Part shown: in pieces, positions 42,391 to 51,896 of the stretch | How positions within the stretch are numbered: the stretch's first letter is position 1 | How the letters are laid out: each line of letters starts with the position of its first letter | DNA from: Candidatus Rhodoferax odensensis | Lineage (GTDB): Bacteria > Pseudomonadota > Gammaproteobacteria > Burkholderiales > Burkholderiaceae_C | Reading direction: 5' to 3' | NCBI GenBank assembly: GCA_016718405.1 | Contig: JADKDJ010000003.1 | Coordinates: forward strand, 496,001 to 560,000 | Length of the DNA stretch: 64,000 bases | Notes under the pieces: generated by a model | The model's database searches: none | Seen by the model: only the letters and a program-made list of their open reading frames with translations | What the model was told of the DNA's origin: nothing | Program-made: the position numbers and the translations under genes

Positions 42391-43719
42391 ATGCCTTCCG
42401 CCGAAATGCCCATCCCGCAAATGCCGGCGCCGAGTCAATCGGAGGCATTGCTTCGTCTGATTGCCGACTCGGTACCGGCGCTGATTGCGTACTACCAGAC
42501 GGGCACGTTGAAGTGCCAGTTCGCGAACCGCGGTTATGCAGAGTACAACGGCTGGACGCCCCAGAGCATCTTGGGCAAGACCGTGCGTGAGGCCATTGGC
42601 GAGGCGGCTTGGGCAGTGATCGAGCCACAGGTCAAGCTGGTGGTGGCGGGCGAGACTGTCAAGTATGTGCGTGAACAAGCCTTGCCGAACGGCGAGCAGC
42701 GCGTGATTGAGGTCAATCTGATTCCCCATTTTCAAGAGCAGACCCAGGTTGGCGCATTTGTGCTGATCAATGACATCACCACACAGTGGCGGGCCGAGCG
42801 CGCCCTTCGCGACAGTGAAGAGCGCATGCGCAAATTGGCCGAGGCCACCACCGAGGGGATTGTGTTTCACAACCAGGGCGTGGTTACCGATGCCAATGAG
42901 GCCATGCAGCGCATGCTGGGTTACTCGCTCGATGAGCTCGTCGGGCGCCGGATTCTGGACTTCGTTCCCGAGACCTGGCGCCAGACGGTCATCGACTACA
43001 TGGCCGGCAGCCTTGAGGAGCCCTACGAGGCGGCGGTTCTGCAGCGCAGCGGTCAAGAGATTCCGGTCGAAGTGGTCGGCAAGACCCTGCCTTTTGCCGG
43101 TGGCACCTACCGCCTTGCCGTGCTGCGCGACATCCGTGCGCGCAAGGCTGCGCAGGAGCGCATTGAGTTCATGGCGCTGCACGACAACCTGACACAGTTG
43201 CCCAACCGCCTGTACCTGATGGAGCGCCTGGAGAGCATTTTGGCGCTGGCACGCCGTCGCGAAGCGACGGTGGCGACCCTGTTCGTGGATCTCGACAACT
43301 TCAAACTCGTCAACGACACGATGGGTCATCATGCCGGTGACTCGCTGCTGCGCGAAGTGGCGCGGCGGCTGAAGATGGCCGTGCGCGAAGCCGACGTGGT
43401 GGCCCGCCTGGGCGGCGATGAGTTTCTGATCGTGCTGACCGACATCGCCAGTCATGACGATGCGGGCGTGGTGGCCGCTACCGTGATTGAAGCCGTCAGC
43501 GTGCCTGTCATGATCGACGCTCAGGCAGTGTCGGTCTCGCCGTCGGTCGGCATCAGCGTGTTTCCGGACGATGGCCAGACCGCTGACGAGCTGATTCGTC
43601 ATGCCGACTCCGCCATGTACCGTGCCAAAAACTTCGGGCGTAGCAACTACCAGTTCTTCGTGCCGCCGGGCGGCACGCCCGGCTCTGCAGGGCACGCTGG
43701 CGCGAACGCTCAGCGGTAG
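42391..43719 (+). CDS. Diguanylate cyclase with two PAS domains
   Basis: A cytoplasmic enzyme of about 442 residues predicted to make c-di-GMP. Two PAS domains come first: about 15-140 (ALIAYYQTGTLKCQFANRGY) and about 145-260 (EGIVFHNQGVVTDANEAMQ). The GGDEF domain follows (HDNLTQLPNRLYLMERLE, FVDLDNFKLVND, RLGGDEFLIVL) with the active-site motif intact. No EAL domain and no membrane helix are seen. The ATG at 42391 is a guess; the frame is open to 41992. An RxxD inhibitory site was not identified with certainty. Confidence 0.88.
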   Translation: MPSAEMPIPQMPAPSQSEALLRLIADSVPALIAYYQTGTLKCQFANRGYAEYNGWTPQSILGKTVREAIGEAAWAVIEPQVKLVVAGETVKYVREQALPNGEQRVIEVNLIPHFQEQTQVGAFVLINDITTQWRAERALRDSEERMRKLAEATTEGIVFHNQGVVTDANEAMQRMLGYSLDELVGRRILDFVPETWRQTVIDYMAGSLEEPYEAAVLQRSGQEIPVEVVGKTLPFAGGTYRLAVLRDIRARKAAQERIEFMALHDNLTQLPNRLYLMERLESILALARRREATVATLFVDLDNFKLVNDTMGHHAGDSLLREVARRLKMAVREADVVARLGGDEFLIVLTDIASHDDAGVVAATVIEAVSVPVMIDAQAVSVSPSVGISVFPDDGQTADELIRHADSAMYRAKNFGRSNYQFFVPPGGTPGSAGHAGANAQR

Positions 43720-43912
43720 CCTGCCGGTTGTGGCTGTTTTCGCGTCGTTGGCACCGCGCGATCCGTCGTTCGTCGCAAGCATCCTTGTATCACCTTGACC
43801 TTGGTCAAACTCAAGGGTAAGGTCGCGGCTCCGATCCAGCCAATGGTCGAGACCCGAGTGGGCATCCCTCGAAGATCCTTGCACGGTTTCCCATCGCGAA
43901 CCCGCACCACGC

Positions 43913-46162
43913 ATGTTCATCAAAAAGACAATTACCCTGCTGCTGTTCGCGCTGGTGAGCGCGGCCAGCGCTCAAACCGGCGGGGACGGTCCTGCCGTCC
44001 AAGCGACCCGCTTGCTGCCAGGGGAGAGCATCAGCCTGGACGGTAGCCTGGACCACCCCGTCTGGCAACGTGCCGTGGTGCACAGCCGTTTTGTCGAGCG
44101 CGAGCCCAACAACGGCGCAAGCCCGAAGTTCGAGACCCGCTTTCAGGTGTTGGTCGATGAGCGTGCCCTTTATGTCGGTGTGACCGCGCTGGACCCGCAG
44201 CCTGAGCTGATTCGTCGCCAACTGGTACGCCACGACCAGGTGTTTCGCACCCAGGACTTCGTCGCGCTGTACCTTGATCCGATGGGGCGAAAGAAGGCGG
44301 CGCAATGGTTTCGCGTCGGTGCCTCGGGCAGCACGGCGGACGGGCTGCACACGGCGGAGGACGATAACGAGGACTTCTCGCCGGACTTCGACTTTGATGC
44401 CGCCAGCAAGCTCACGCCACAGGGGTATACGGCGGTGTTTCGGGTGCCGTTCGCGTCGCTGCGTTTCGGCGTGGTCGGCGCGGGTGAGGCCAGCCTGCCC
44501 TGGCGCATGATGGTGGTGCGCCGTGTTCCGCGCGATCAGACCTACCTGTTGATGTCGGTGCCGTTGGCGCGTGACGCATCCAGCTTCATTGACGATTTGC
44601 AGGCGCTCGACGCGGCGGCGCCCAGGCAGAACCCCAGTTTCCTGCAATGGCGCCCCAATCTGACCTTGCGCCGCAGCACAGAGCAGCCCGCCGGACAGGG
44701 TGTGAGCGGGGAGACGAAGGCCAACCTCGGCCTGGAACTGAAATGGCGACCCCGCCCCGAGTTGGTGGTTGATGCGACGCTGCGCCCGGACTTCAGCCAG
44801 GTCGAGCTCGACGTGCCGCAGCTCTCCAGCAACACCCAGTTTGCCCTCTACTTGCCAGAGAAGCGTCCATTCTTTCTTGAAAGTAGCGACTTGCTGCGTT
44901 CGCCGACCGACGCACTCTACACCCGCAGTGTGACCCAGCCGCGCTGGGGCTTGCGGGGCAGCTGGCGTTCCGATGCCGTTGCCGCCACCGCCTTTGCTAC
45001 GCACGACCTCGGTGGCGGAGACGTGCTGCTGCCCGGCCCCTACGGCACCGGCACCGCGCCGCAGGGTGCGTCCGACGCCGCCATTGCGCGCCTGCGTGTG
45101 GATCGCGACCAACTCACGGTTGGTGCGCTGGCGTCCTGGCGTCGCTACGGATCGAATCAGGGCGACAACGCGGTTTTCGGGCCAGACCTCACCTGGCAGG
45201 CCACGCCGAATCTGCGTCTGCGCGCGCAGTGGCTGGCCTCGCGTACCAGTGCTTTGCCAGATGACACCGGGGCTCTGGTCGCCTCGGCGGCACAGACGGG
45301 CTCAATGCTGTACGCCAACGCCTTCTGGCGTGCTGAGCCCTATGAAGCCGCCGCCACGATTGAAAACACGACCCTGGGTTTTCGCAATGACAACGGTTTT
45401 GTCAGTCAGAGCGGCGTGCGCCGCCTGGCAGTCGACGCACACCGGGTTTGGCGCAACCACGGACCCTTGAACGAAATTTGGCTCAACTTCAAAGCCGAAA
45501 GCGTGCAGGATTCGCTTACGCGCCGGACGATCTATAGCCAGGTCACACCGGGCGTCTATACCGGCTACAGCAACAACAGCGAATTCTCGATGGAGTATCG
45601 CGGCCTGACGCGCCAGCGCGTCAGTGCCGACAGCGATTTGCTTCAGGAGCGCTATTGGCACTTCTATTACAGCCGCAACGCCGCGCTGTGGGCGCCACGG
45701 GTCAGCGTCGAGTACGACCGAGGCGATATGGTCGACTTCAGCGCCAATCAGGTGCGCGCCGGCGAGCGCATCAAGCTCAGGGCCACGCTGCGACCGCTGG
45801 CGCGCCTGGAACTGCTGCCAACGTGGTCCCTGGCGCAACTGCGGGCCCCGCAGGGCGGCACCACCTATCGGGAGAGCGCCGCGCAGTTGCTCGCCATCTG
45901 GCATCTGGCGCCCCAGCAGACTCTGCGCCTCATCATGCAGCGTAGCCAGGTCGATCGACAGGCCGAGCCGCTGCGCGGCGTGGCGGCGTACGTGGATCGA
46001 GGCAGGTCCGACAGCCTGACCTACACCTGGCGGCGCAGCGCTGGCACCACTTACTACCTGGGTGCCAACCGCGGGCGCGACGGTGTGGCGCCGGATACCT
46101 CACGCAGCACGGAGGTGTTTGCCAAGATGCAGGTGGATGTCGACGAGTGGCTCGCCCGTTGA
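43913..46162 (+). CDS. DUF5916 outer-membrane protein with a CBM9-like N-terminus
   Basis: A 749-residue exported protein. The signal peptide is MFIKKTITLLLFALVSAASA. Residues 30-210 look like a carbohydrate-binding family 9 domain (ISLDGSLDHPVWQRA, FQVLVDERALYVGVTALD, FVALYLDP). The rest matches DUF5916, which is predicted to form an outer-membrane beta-barrel with alternating aromatic strands; LYLPEKRPFFLESSDLL is a typical conserved stretch. It may handle a surface glycan, but no function is proven. No Shine-Dalgarno is evident. It precedes the TPR gene by 137 bases. Confidence 0.85.
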   Translation: MFIKKTITLLLFALVSAASAQTGGDGPAVQATRLLPGESISLDGSLDHPVWQRAVVHSRFVEREPNNGASPKFETRFQVLVDERALYVGVTALDPQPELIRRQLVRHDQVFRTQDFVALYLDPMGRKKAAQWFRVGASGSTADGLHTAEDDNEDFSPDFDFDAASKLTPQGYTAVFRVPFASLRFGVVGAGEASLPWRMMVVRRVPRDQTYLLMSVPLARDASSFIDDLQALDAAAPRQNPSFLQWRPNLTLRRSTEQPAGQGVSGETKANLGLELKWRPRPELVVDATLRPDFSQVELDVPQLSSNTQFALYLPEKRPFFLESSDLLRSPTDALYTRSVTQPRWGLRGSWRSDAVAATAFATHDLGGGDVLLPGPYGTGTAPQGASDAAIARLRVDRDQLTVGALASWRRYGSNQGDNAVFGPDLTWQATPNLRLRAQWLASRTSALPDDTGALVASAAQTGSMLYANAFWRAEPYEAAATIENTTLGFRNDNGFVSQSGVRRLAVDAHRVWRNHGPLNEIWLNFKAESVQDSLTRRTIYSQVTPGVYTGYSNNSEFSMEYRGLTRQRVSADSDLLQERYWHFYYSRNAALWAPRVSVEYDRGDMVDFSANQVRAGERIKLRATLRPLARLELLPTWSLAQLRAPQGGTTYRESAAQLLAIWHLAPQQTLRLIMQRSQVDRQAEPLRGVAAYVDRGRSDSLTYTWRRSAGTTYYLGANRGRDGVAPDTSRSTEVFAKMQVDVDEWLAR

Positions 46163-46299
46163 GCGTGACCAGCCCGACCAGCCGGACTGGGCGACCCGCT
46201 TGGGCAAATGCGACACTATCGCTTTTTGGCCTCACTTGCACGCGACAGGTGGTCGCGGGGGCGAGTGGCGGTCGCCCACCACTTCACTTGGAGTTCTAC

Positions 46300-47598
46300 A
46301 TGATTCGATCAGACAAGCTGCTGCGCGGCGCATTGGCCATCGGCGCGGTGCTTGCCAGCACATTGGCGCAACCGGTGCTGGCGCAGTCCGGCGGCGGGTC
46401 GGCCGGGACGGCTGCACCCACTGGCGCGGCCTCGGCGCCGGCGGCGCCTACCGTTCGGCCTGAAATCGGCGCCGTGCTGATTGACGCACAGCGTCTGCTG
46501 GGCGACAAACAGTACAAGGATGCCGGGGCCAAGCTGGCGGCCGCGCAAGCGATGGCCGACAAGACGCCTTACGAATTGCACATTCTGGCCCGCCTCACAG
46601 GCGCTTTGGCCGCGGCCACCGGAGATGCGGATCTGGCCGCGCAGCAGCATGAGCTGGCCAGCCAGGGGCCCTGGATGAAGGATGCAGACAAGATCACAAG
46701 CCTGCAGGCCGTGGTCAGTCTCTACTACAACGCCAAGAACTATGCCAAGGCGGTCGAGTGGATTGATCGATACCTTCAAGCCGGCGGCACTGAACCGATG
46801 ATGGGCAACCTGCGCGCCCAAAGTTTCTACCTCAAGGGCGACTACCCCGCTGCGGCCAAGGCGCTTGAGCTTGAAGTTGGCAAGGTCACGGCGGCGGGCA
46901 AGCTGCCCACCGAGGTGCAGTTCAAGTTGTTGGCCGATGCGCAACGGCGCACCAAGGACGAGGCCGGCAGCACGCGCACGGTGGAGCTGCTGGTGCGTCA
47001 CTATCCGAGCAAGGCCAACTGGGGCACGCTGGTTCAGCGGCTGTGGGCCAAACCGTCACTGGCGGTGCGTTTGCAGCTTGATGTGTTTCGCTTGCAGCAA
47101 GCCGTGGCTGGTCTGAGCGAAGCCAGCGACTTCACCGAGATGGCCGAGCTGGCGCTGCAAGCGGGCTCCGCTGCCGAGGCCCTCAAGGTGATGGAGCAGG
47201 GTTATGCCGCTGGCGTGCTGGGTACCGGCGACAAGGTCGCCGAGCAGCAGCGTTTCAAGGACAAGGTGACCAAACTGGTCGCTGAGGATCGCGCTACGCT
47301 TGAAAAAGACCTGACCAACGCCAAGAAGGCGGCCGACGGAACCGCGATGTTCAATTACGGCTTCAACATGGTGTATCTGGGTCTGGCTGAACGGGGCGTT
47401 GCACAGATGGAGCAAGGGCTGGCCAAGGGGATTGCCCGCAATGGTGATCTGGCCAAATTGCGCATGGTGGCGGTCTACGCTCAGCTGGGGCAGCGCGACA
47501 AGGCCAAACAGGTACTGGCCGCACTGTCGGGTAAGACCGATCCAGTTGGGCTGGATGACACGGTGCGCTACTGGACACTGTTCTTGAATCAGCCCTGA
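46300..47598 (+). CDS. Periplasmic TPR-repeat protein
   Basis: A 432-residue exported protein. A signal peptide ends around PVLAQS near residue 28, followed by an Ala/Gly/Pro linker. The rest is helical with tetratricopeptide-like repeats (YYNAKNYAKAVEWIDRYLQ, AQSFYLKGDYPAAAKALELE, MEQGYAAGVLGTGDK). It probably acts as a scaffold. The start at 46300 gives the signal peptide; the frame is open to 46147. The next gene is a sensor kinase 98 bases downstream. Confidence 0.78.
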   Translation: MIRSDKLLRGALAIGAVLASTLAQPVLAQSGGGSAGTAAPTGAASAPAAPTVRPEIGAVLIDAQRLLGDKQYKDAGAKLAAAQAMADKTPYELHILARLTGALAAATGDADLAAQQHELASQGPWMKDADKITSLQAVVSLYYNAKNYAKAVEWIDRYLQAGGTEPMMGNLRAQSFYLKGDYPAAAKALELEVGKVTAAGKLPTEVQFKLLADAQRRTKDEAGSTRTVELLVRHYPSKANWGTLVQRLWAKPSLAVRLQLDVFRLQQAVAGLSEASDFTEMAELALQAGSAAEALKVMEQGYAAGVLGTGDKVAEQQRFKDKVTKLVAEDRATLEKDLTNAKKAADGTAMFNYGFNMVYLGLAERGVAQMEQGLAKGIARNGDLAKLRMVAVYAQLGQRDKAKQVLAALSGKTDPVGLDDTVRYWTLFLNQP

Positions 47599-47696
47599 AC
47601 CAGCATTCGCCTGCGCGACGAACAGCGATGACCCTAGGCGCTAGCCTGACCACCACCGGCCGCAGTTAAACTGGTGCCCCACGAACGCGGGGGCGA

Positions 47697-50459
47697 ATGC
47701 CCCTGATGGGCATGACAGACCATTCACATTCGGTAGCGACACCGTCATCCGATGCCTTTGACGAGGCGCGTTTTCAGCGCCTTAAGCAGGATGACTTCCT
47801 GCGACCGACGGCCATGATTGCCGTGGCTGGCTCGGTGCTGGTGTTTGTCTTGTGGATGTGGGACTGGAGCGTGGACGCCGCGCACGCGCCCGATACCATG
47901 TGGCTGCGTCTGCTGATGTCGGCCTCGTTTCTGAGCTACCCGCTGGCGATTCGGGTTGGCGTGCGCCGCAGCTTGCCGCTGGTGTTCTACGGCATGGCAC
48001 TGTGGCTGCAGATCGTGTTTCTGTGGGTCCTGGCGCGGCTTGATGGTGGCGCGGTGCATGGCATGGCGGGCTTCATGTTCTGGTTCATCGTGCCGCCGCT
48101 CATGACCTTTGTCCTGCCACTGCGCGGCAACATCCTGGGCAATTTGGCGGTGGTCGCCTGCCCCAGCATGCTGGCGGTCGGACTGGGTCTGCTGCCCCAG
48201 ATGGATCTGTTCAAGCTCAATGCCTTGCTGGTACCGGCGGGGGTCATCACCATTGCCGGGCACCTCATGATCGACCGCCTGCTGCGGCGCATCTACGAGT
48301 ACCGCTGGCAGTTCCAATGGCGTTCGGTCGCCATTGATGCGCTGGCCGAGGGTGTGGTGGTGGTTCAGCATGGGCTGATTTGTTACGCCAACCAGGCCGC
48401 TGCTGCCATGGTGGGGCGCACGCCCGAGCAAATCGTGGGTGCCGCCCGGCGCGATTTCATTGACCTGGACGACAAATCGGACTTTTCGCAACCCTTGCTG
48501 GTCCAGGCACCGCACGGCCAAGCTGCGTGGGTGCGTCTGGGGCGCTCGGCCATTGACTGGCAGGGCCAGCCGGCTACCTTGGTGTCGGTGACCGACGTGA
48601 GTGCGCAGGTGCTGGCCGATGAGTCGCTGCGCAAATCCGAGGAGCGCTACCGCGAGGTAGTGGACAACGCGGCCGAGGGCATCATCGTCATGCAGGACAA
48701 CCGCCTGGTGTTCGCCAATGCCGCGGTGGAGACGATCACCGGCGACCGGCACGACAATTTCATTGGCAAGGACTTCATCAGCTTTATTCACCCCGAGGAT
48801 CGGGAGACGGTGATCGACCGTATCACGCGGCGCATGCGTGGCGAGGTGATGGACCCGCGCTTTGAGTTTCGCATCGTCAAGATCACCGGCCAGGCGATCT
48901 GGGTCCAGATTATCGGCGTGCGAATCCAGTGGGACGGCGTCGCATCCACGTTGTACTTCCTGTCCGACATTGACGAACGCAAACGCGCCGAGGAAGCCCT
49001 GCGGAACTCCGAGGAGCGCCACCGCTTGCTGGTGAACCATGCCAGCGAGGGTATTCTCATTTCGCAGGCCGGCATTCTGCGCTTCGTCAATCCGCGCGTC
49101 GCAACCCTGGCTGGGCGCGACGCCGCTGATCTGTTGGGCCAGCCCTTGCTGCGTTTCATTCACACGGAGGACCACGCAGTGCTGATTGAGCGCTTTCGCA
49201 AGCGCCAGCGTGGCGAGGCGGTCTCGCTGCACGAACTGTTCCGTCTGGTTCGGCCCGATGGCAGTATTGTCTGGATCGAGACCAGCGGGGTTGATGTGCC
49301 GTGGGAGGGCGCCCCTGCCGTGCTGTCCTTCCTGATTGATGTCACCGAACGCCGACACCTGGAAGAAAACCTGCGGCGGACCTTGAGCGAGCGAGAGGCG
49401 ATTTTGCAGAGCACCCTGGTGGGCATCACCTTTGCGGTCAATCGTCGTCACCAATGGGTCAACCGCCGCTTCGCCGACATGTTGGGTTATGAGCCGCAAG
49501 AGCTGGTGGGTCAACTGTCACTGATGCATTACCCGGACGAAGCCAGTTGGCAGCGCTTTGGAGAGGAAGCCTACCCGCTGCTGGCACAAGGGCTGCCCTA
49601 CCACGTCGAGATGCCGGCGCGGCGCAAGGACGGTTGCATCATCTGGGTGGAGATATTTGGCACCGCCATCGACCGGGCCGATCTGGGCAAGGGCACGATC
49701 TGGACCTATCTGGACATCACCACCCGCAAGCAGGCCGAAGAAGACGTGCGTGTGGCGCTGGAAAAGCAGACCGAGCTCAATCAGCTCAAGTCACGCTTCG
49801 TGTCCATGACCTCGCACGAATTCCGCACGCCGCTGGCGGCCATCCTGTCATCCACCGAGCTGCTGAAATACTACGAGCAGCGTCTGGCGCCCCAGGAAAG
49901 GGCCGAGCTGGTGGACGGCATCGGGCAGTCGGTGCAGCGTATGACCACGATGCTCGACGACATCTTGCTGATTGGTCGCGCCGAGGCCGACCGGCTTGAC
50001 TTTGCGCCAGCGCCACTGCCTTTGCGCGCCTTCTGTCAGAGTGTGGTGGAGGAACTGGCCCGCTCCCGCAGGGGTGTTGGGCAGCCTGACCAGCGCATTG
50101 AGTTCAGCATGGGCACACCGGACGCCGAACCGGTGCTTGACGAGGCGCTGGCGCGCCGCATTCTGGGCAATTTGCTGTCCAATGCCCTGAAGTACTCGCC
50201 CGAGGACAAACCGGTTCGCCTGACGGTGCACGCGCACGCCACCGGTGTTCGCTTCACGGTGGAGGACCAGGGCATAGGCATCCCGGACTCCGATCTGCCG
50301 CACTTGTTCGAGACCTTTCACCGGGCCAGCAACGTGGGCAACATCTCGGGCACCGGGCTGGGCCTGGCGATCGTGAAGAAGGCCGTGGACCTGCATGGCG
50401 GCAGCATTGCGGTGCACAGCGAACTGGGCCGCGGCACCACCTTTACCGTGACCCTTTAA
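47697..50459 (+). CDS. Multi-PAS sensor histidine kinase
   Basis: A 920-residue membrane kinase. Six or so helices cover about 35-195. Four PAS domains follow: about 205-310 (ALAEGVVVVQHGLICYAN), 315-430 (NAAEGIIVMQDNRLVFAN), 435-550 (HASEGILISQAGILRFVN) and 560-675 (QSTLVGITFAVNRRHQWVN). The H-box is SMTSHEFRTPLAAIL, with N-box NLLSNALKYS, G1 EDQGIGI and G2 GTGLGLAIVKKA. The regulator gene starts 20 bases later and is the likely partner. The catalytic half is close to that of the kinase at 51897-53288. Start uncertain among ATGs at 47697, 47706 and 47712. Confidence 0.9.
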   Translation: MPLMGMTDHSHSVATPSSDAFDEARFQRLKQDDFLRPTAMIAVAGSVLVFVLWMWDWSVDAAHAPDTMWLRLLMSASFLSYPLAIRVGVRRSLPLVFYGMALWLQIVFLWVLARLDGGAVHGMAGFMFWFIVPPLMTFVLPLRGNILGNLAVVACPSMLAVGLGLLPQMDLFKLNALLVPAGVITIAGHLMIDRLLRRIYEYRWQFQWRSVAIDALAEGVVVVQHGLICYANQAAAAMVGRTPEQIVGAARRDFIDLDDKSDFSQPLLVQAPHGQAAWVRLGRSAIDWQGQPATLVSVTDVSAQVLADESLRKSEERYREVVDNAAEGIIVMQDNRLVFANAAVETITGDRHDNFIGKDFISFIHPEDRETVIDRITRRMRGEVMDPRFEFRIVKITGQAIWVQIIGVRIQWDGVASTLYFLSDIDERKRAEEALRNSEERHRLLVNHASEGILISQAGILRFVNPRVATLAGRDAADLLGQPLLRFIHTEDHAVLIERFRKRQRGEAVSLHELFRLVRPDGSIVWIETSGVDVPWEGAPAVLSFLIDVTERRHLEENLRRTLSEREAILQSTLVGITFAVNRRHQWVNRRFADMLGYEPQELVGQLSLMHYPDEASWQRFGEEAYPLLAQGLPYHVEMPARRKDGCIIWVEIFGTAIDRADLGKGTIWTYLDITTRKQAEEDVRVALEKQTELNQLKSRFVSMTSHEFRTPLAAILSSTELLKYYEQRLAPQERAELVDGIGQSVQRMTTMLDDILLIGRAEADRLDFAPAPLPLRAFCQSVVEELARSRRGVGQPDQRIEFSMGTPDAEPVLDEALARRILGNLLSNALKYSPEDKPVRLTVHAHATGVRFTVEDQGIGIPDSDLPHLFETFHRASNVGNISGTGLGLAIVKKAVDLHGGSIAVHSELGRGTTFTVTL

Positions 50460-50479
50460 GAAAGAAGACGAGTAAGCGC

Positions 50480-51451
50480 ATGGCCCGCATTTTGATCATC
50501 GAAGACGAGACCGCCATTCGCGCCAACCTGGTGCGCTTTGTGCGTTTGGAAGGGCATGAGGCGGTCGAAGCGGTGGACGGCAGCGCGGGACTGGCGGCGG
50601 CACAGACTTGCGAGCCTGACCTGATTCTGTGCGACCTCATGATGCCGGGCCTGAGCGGCATGCAGGTGCTGGCTGCCCTGCGGGAGTCGCCGGTCTTGGC
50701 GTCCATTCCCTTCATCTTTCTGTCGGCCAGTGCCGAGCCGGAACGCATCCAAGAAGCCCGCGAACTCGGTGCGCGCGAATACCTGGCCAAGCCGTTTAAT
50801 CTGGCCCAGTTGCGCGAGGTGTTGCGGCGCTATCTGCCCGACTGGCAGACCCTGCGGGCAAGGGCTGAGTCAAACACTGACGATTTGCACCTCACCCTGG
50901 GGGTGGTTCAATCTCGTCAAGCTCAGTCCCACACTGCGCGCATCCAGCGTGTTGCTCGGGGAACTAACCCATTTCACCTGTCGGCACGGCGAATCCATTG
51001 GGCAACCGCTGACGACGACCGGGTCGGACGTGAAAAGTGGTGTAGCGCCAACGCCAGCCCAGCGCCCAAACTTTGGGGCTGGGGTGACCGTGACCATGCC
51101 GCCATGCGCACACCTCAACTGCGAGGCGGTCGTGAGCGCGGGATAGGGATCGAACTGGTTGAGGGCGGCCATGATTCTGCCGTTGGGTGTCACTTTCCCA
51201 TCTATGTTGGGGGCGCCTCCCAGCATTGCCTGAAATTGCCTGATGGCCGCCACGAGCTTTGGTCCAACCATGCCGTCCACCACCAGTTTGGTGTCGGGCC
51301 CGCCCTTGGATCGTGGGACAGCGTTGAGCATCTCCTGCACGATCTTGACATCGTTGACCAAATTGCGGCTGATCGCTTTTCCAACATCGGCCGTGATACT
51401 TCTTGCCATGATTCCTCTCCTGTAGTGCTTTCCTGGCGAACCTTGAGTTAA
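50480..51451 (+). CDS. Single-domain response regulator (C-terminal extension probably spurious)
   Basis: Residues 1-125 are a CheY-like receiver: ILIIEDETAIR, phospho-acceptor Asp in LILCDLMMPGLSG, FLSASAE and the Lys in YLAKPFNLAQLREVL. The frame stays open to 51451, but residues after about 130 read antisense through the peptidoglycan-binding gene and look like a shadow. A one-base deletion just before 50866 would explain this: restoring it gives a stop at 50866-50868, two bases before the end of the convergent gene. The true protein is therefore probably about 129 residues. It pairs with the multi-PAS kinase 20 bases upstream and has no output domain. Confidence 0.75.
   Translation: MARILIIEDETAIRANLVRFVRLEGHEAVEAVDGSAGLAAAQTCEPDLILCDLMMPGLSGMQVLAALRESPVLASIPFIFLSASAEPERIQEARELGAREYLAKPFNLAQLREVLRRYLPDWQTLRARAESNTDDLHLTLGVVQSRQAQSHTARIQRVARGTNPFHLSARRIHWATADDDRVGREKWCSANASPAPKLWGWGDRDHAAMRTPQLRGGRERGIGIELVEGGHDSAVGCHFPIYVGGASQHCLKLPDGRHELWSNHAVHHQFGVGPALGSWDSVEHLLHDLDIVDQIAADRFSNIGRDTSCHDSSPVVLSWRTLS
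50870..51409 (-). CDS. Peptidoglycan-binding protein with a Cys-rich C-terminal domain
   Basis: A 179-residue protein. Residues 10-85 form a PG-binding-like helical domain (NDVKIVQEMLNAVP, DGMVGPKLVAAIRQFQAMLG). Residues 95-165 form a second unit beginning LRCAHGGMVTVTPAPKF and ending VSGCPMDSPCRQVKWV; the Cys/His/Gly pattern reminds me of PAAR-like or phage-spike accessory domains, but this is not certain. No signal peptide is present. The ATG at 51409 has AGGAGAGG upstream. It follows the small secreted repeat protein on the same strand by 38 bases. Confidence 0.65.
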   Translation of the reverse strand: MARSITADVGKAISRNLVNDVKIVQEMLNAVPRSKGGPDTKLVVDGMVGPKLVAAIRQFQAMLGGAPNIDGKVTPNGRIMAALNQFDPYPALTTASQLRCAHGGMVTVTPAPKFGRWAGVGATPLFTSDPVVVSGCPMDSPCRQVKWVSSPSNTLDARSVGLSLTRLNHPQGEVQIVSV

Positions 51452-51693
51452 CGGCTGGTCGCAGCGCGTGCGAACTGAACCGCAGAACCACCCGACCGCC
51501 ACAGGCGTAGCGGCTCCACCATGGCGGCAATCAGCGGGTCGGTACCAAAGTTGGCGGGAACTGCGGGGGCCGTGGTCACTGGCGTGTGATTGAGCATGCG
51601 CTCAAAACTCAAGGCCACCGGATCGGTGGCAGCCTGGGCGCAAGCGCCAAACAAAGCGAGGATGGCAGCAGGCAGAACGTGTGAGCGATTCAT
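51448..51693 (-). CDS. Small secreted repeat protein, copy 1
   Basis: An 81-residue exported protein. The signal peptide ends at AQA near residue 21. The mature part has one copy of a repeat: FERMLNHTPV, then PAVPANFGTDPLIAAMVEPL, ending RSGGSAVQF. A paralogue at 58592-58996 has the same signal and two such repeats. The 191 bases upstream are also duplicated. The function is unknown and I do not recognise the family. The ATG at 51693 is chosen because the signal peptide starts there; the frame continues to 51939. Confidence 0.65.
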   Translation of the reverse strand: MNRSHVLPAAILALFGACAQAATDPVALSFERMLNHTPVTTAPAVPANFGTDPLIAAMVEPLRLWRSGGSAVQFARAATSR

Positions 51694-51884
51694 GATGAGA
51701 CTCTCCAAAAACAATGATGAACAAGGGCTTCTTAGTCCGTCCGGCTTATCGTGGTGTTTGGTGATCACGCTTGTGCCGTTCAGTGCCTTCATCATCGGCG
51801 GGCGAGGTATCAGCAAGATGTCGCGCCGGGGCGTGTTGTGTCCTTTGTATTGCCGCAGTCCGCGCTGTGTATCAATTGTTTCGG
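51694..51884 (-). promoter_or_regulatory. Conserved 191-base leader of secreted repeat protein copy 1
   Basis: This region is nearly identical, with the same length, to 58997-59187, which precedes the paralogous gene. Reading on the minus strand it begins CCGAAACAATTGATACACAG, where TTGATA may be a -35. The conservation extends well beyond a minimal promoter and may mark a regulatory leader. Amino acid changes in the translated frame are frequent and not synonymous-biased, so it is probably non-coding. Confidence 0.55.
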
Positions 51885-51896
51885 CTGCCCAAACCC

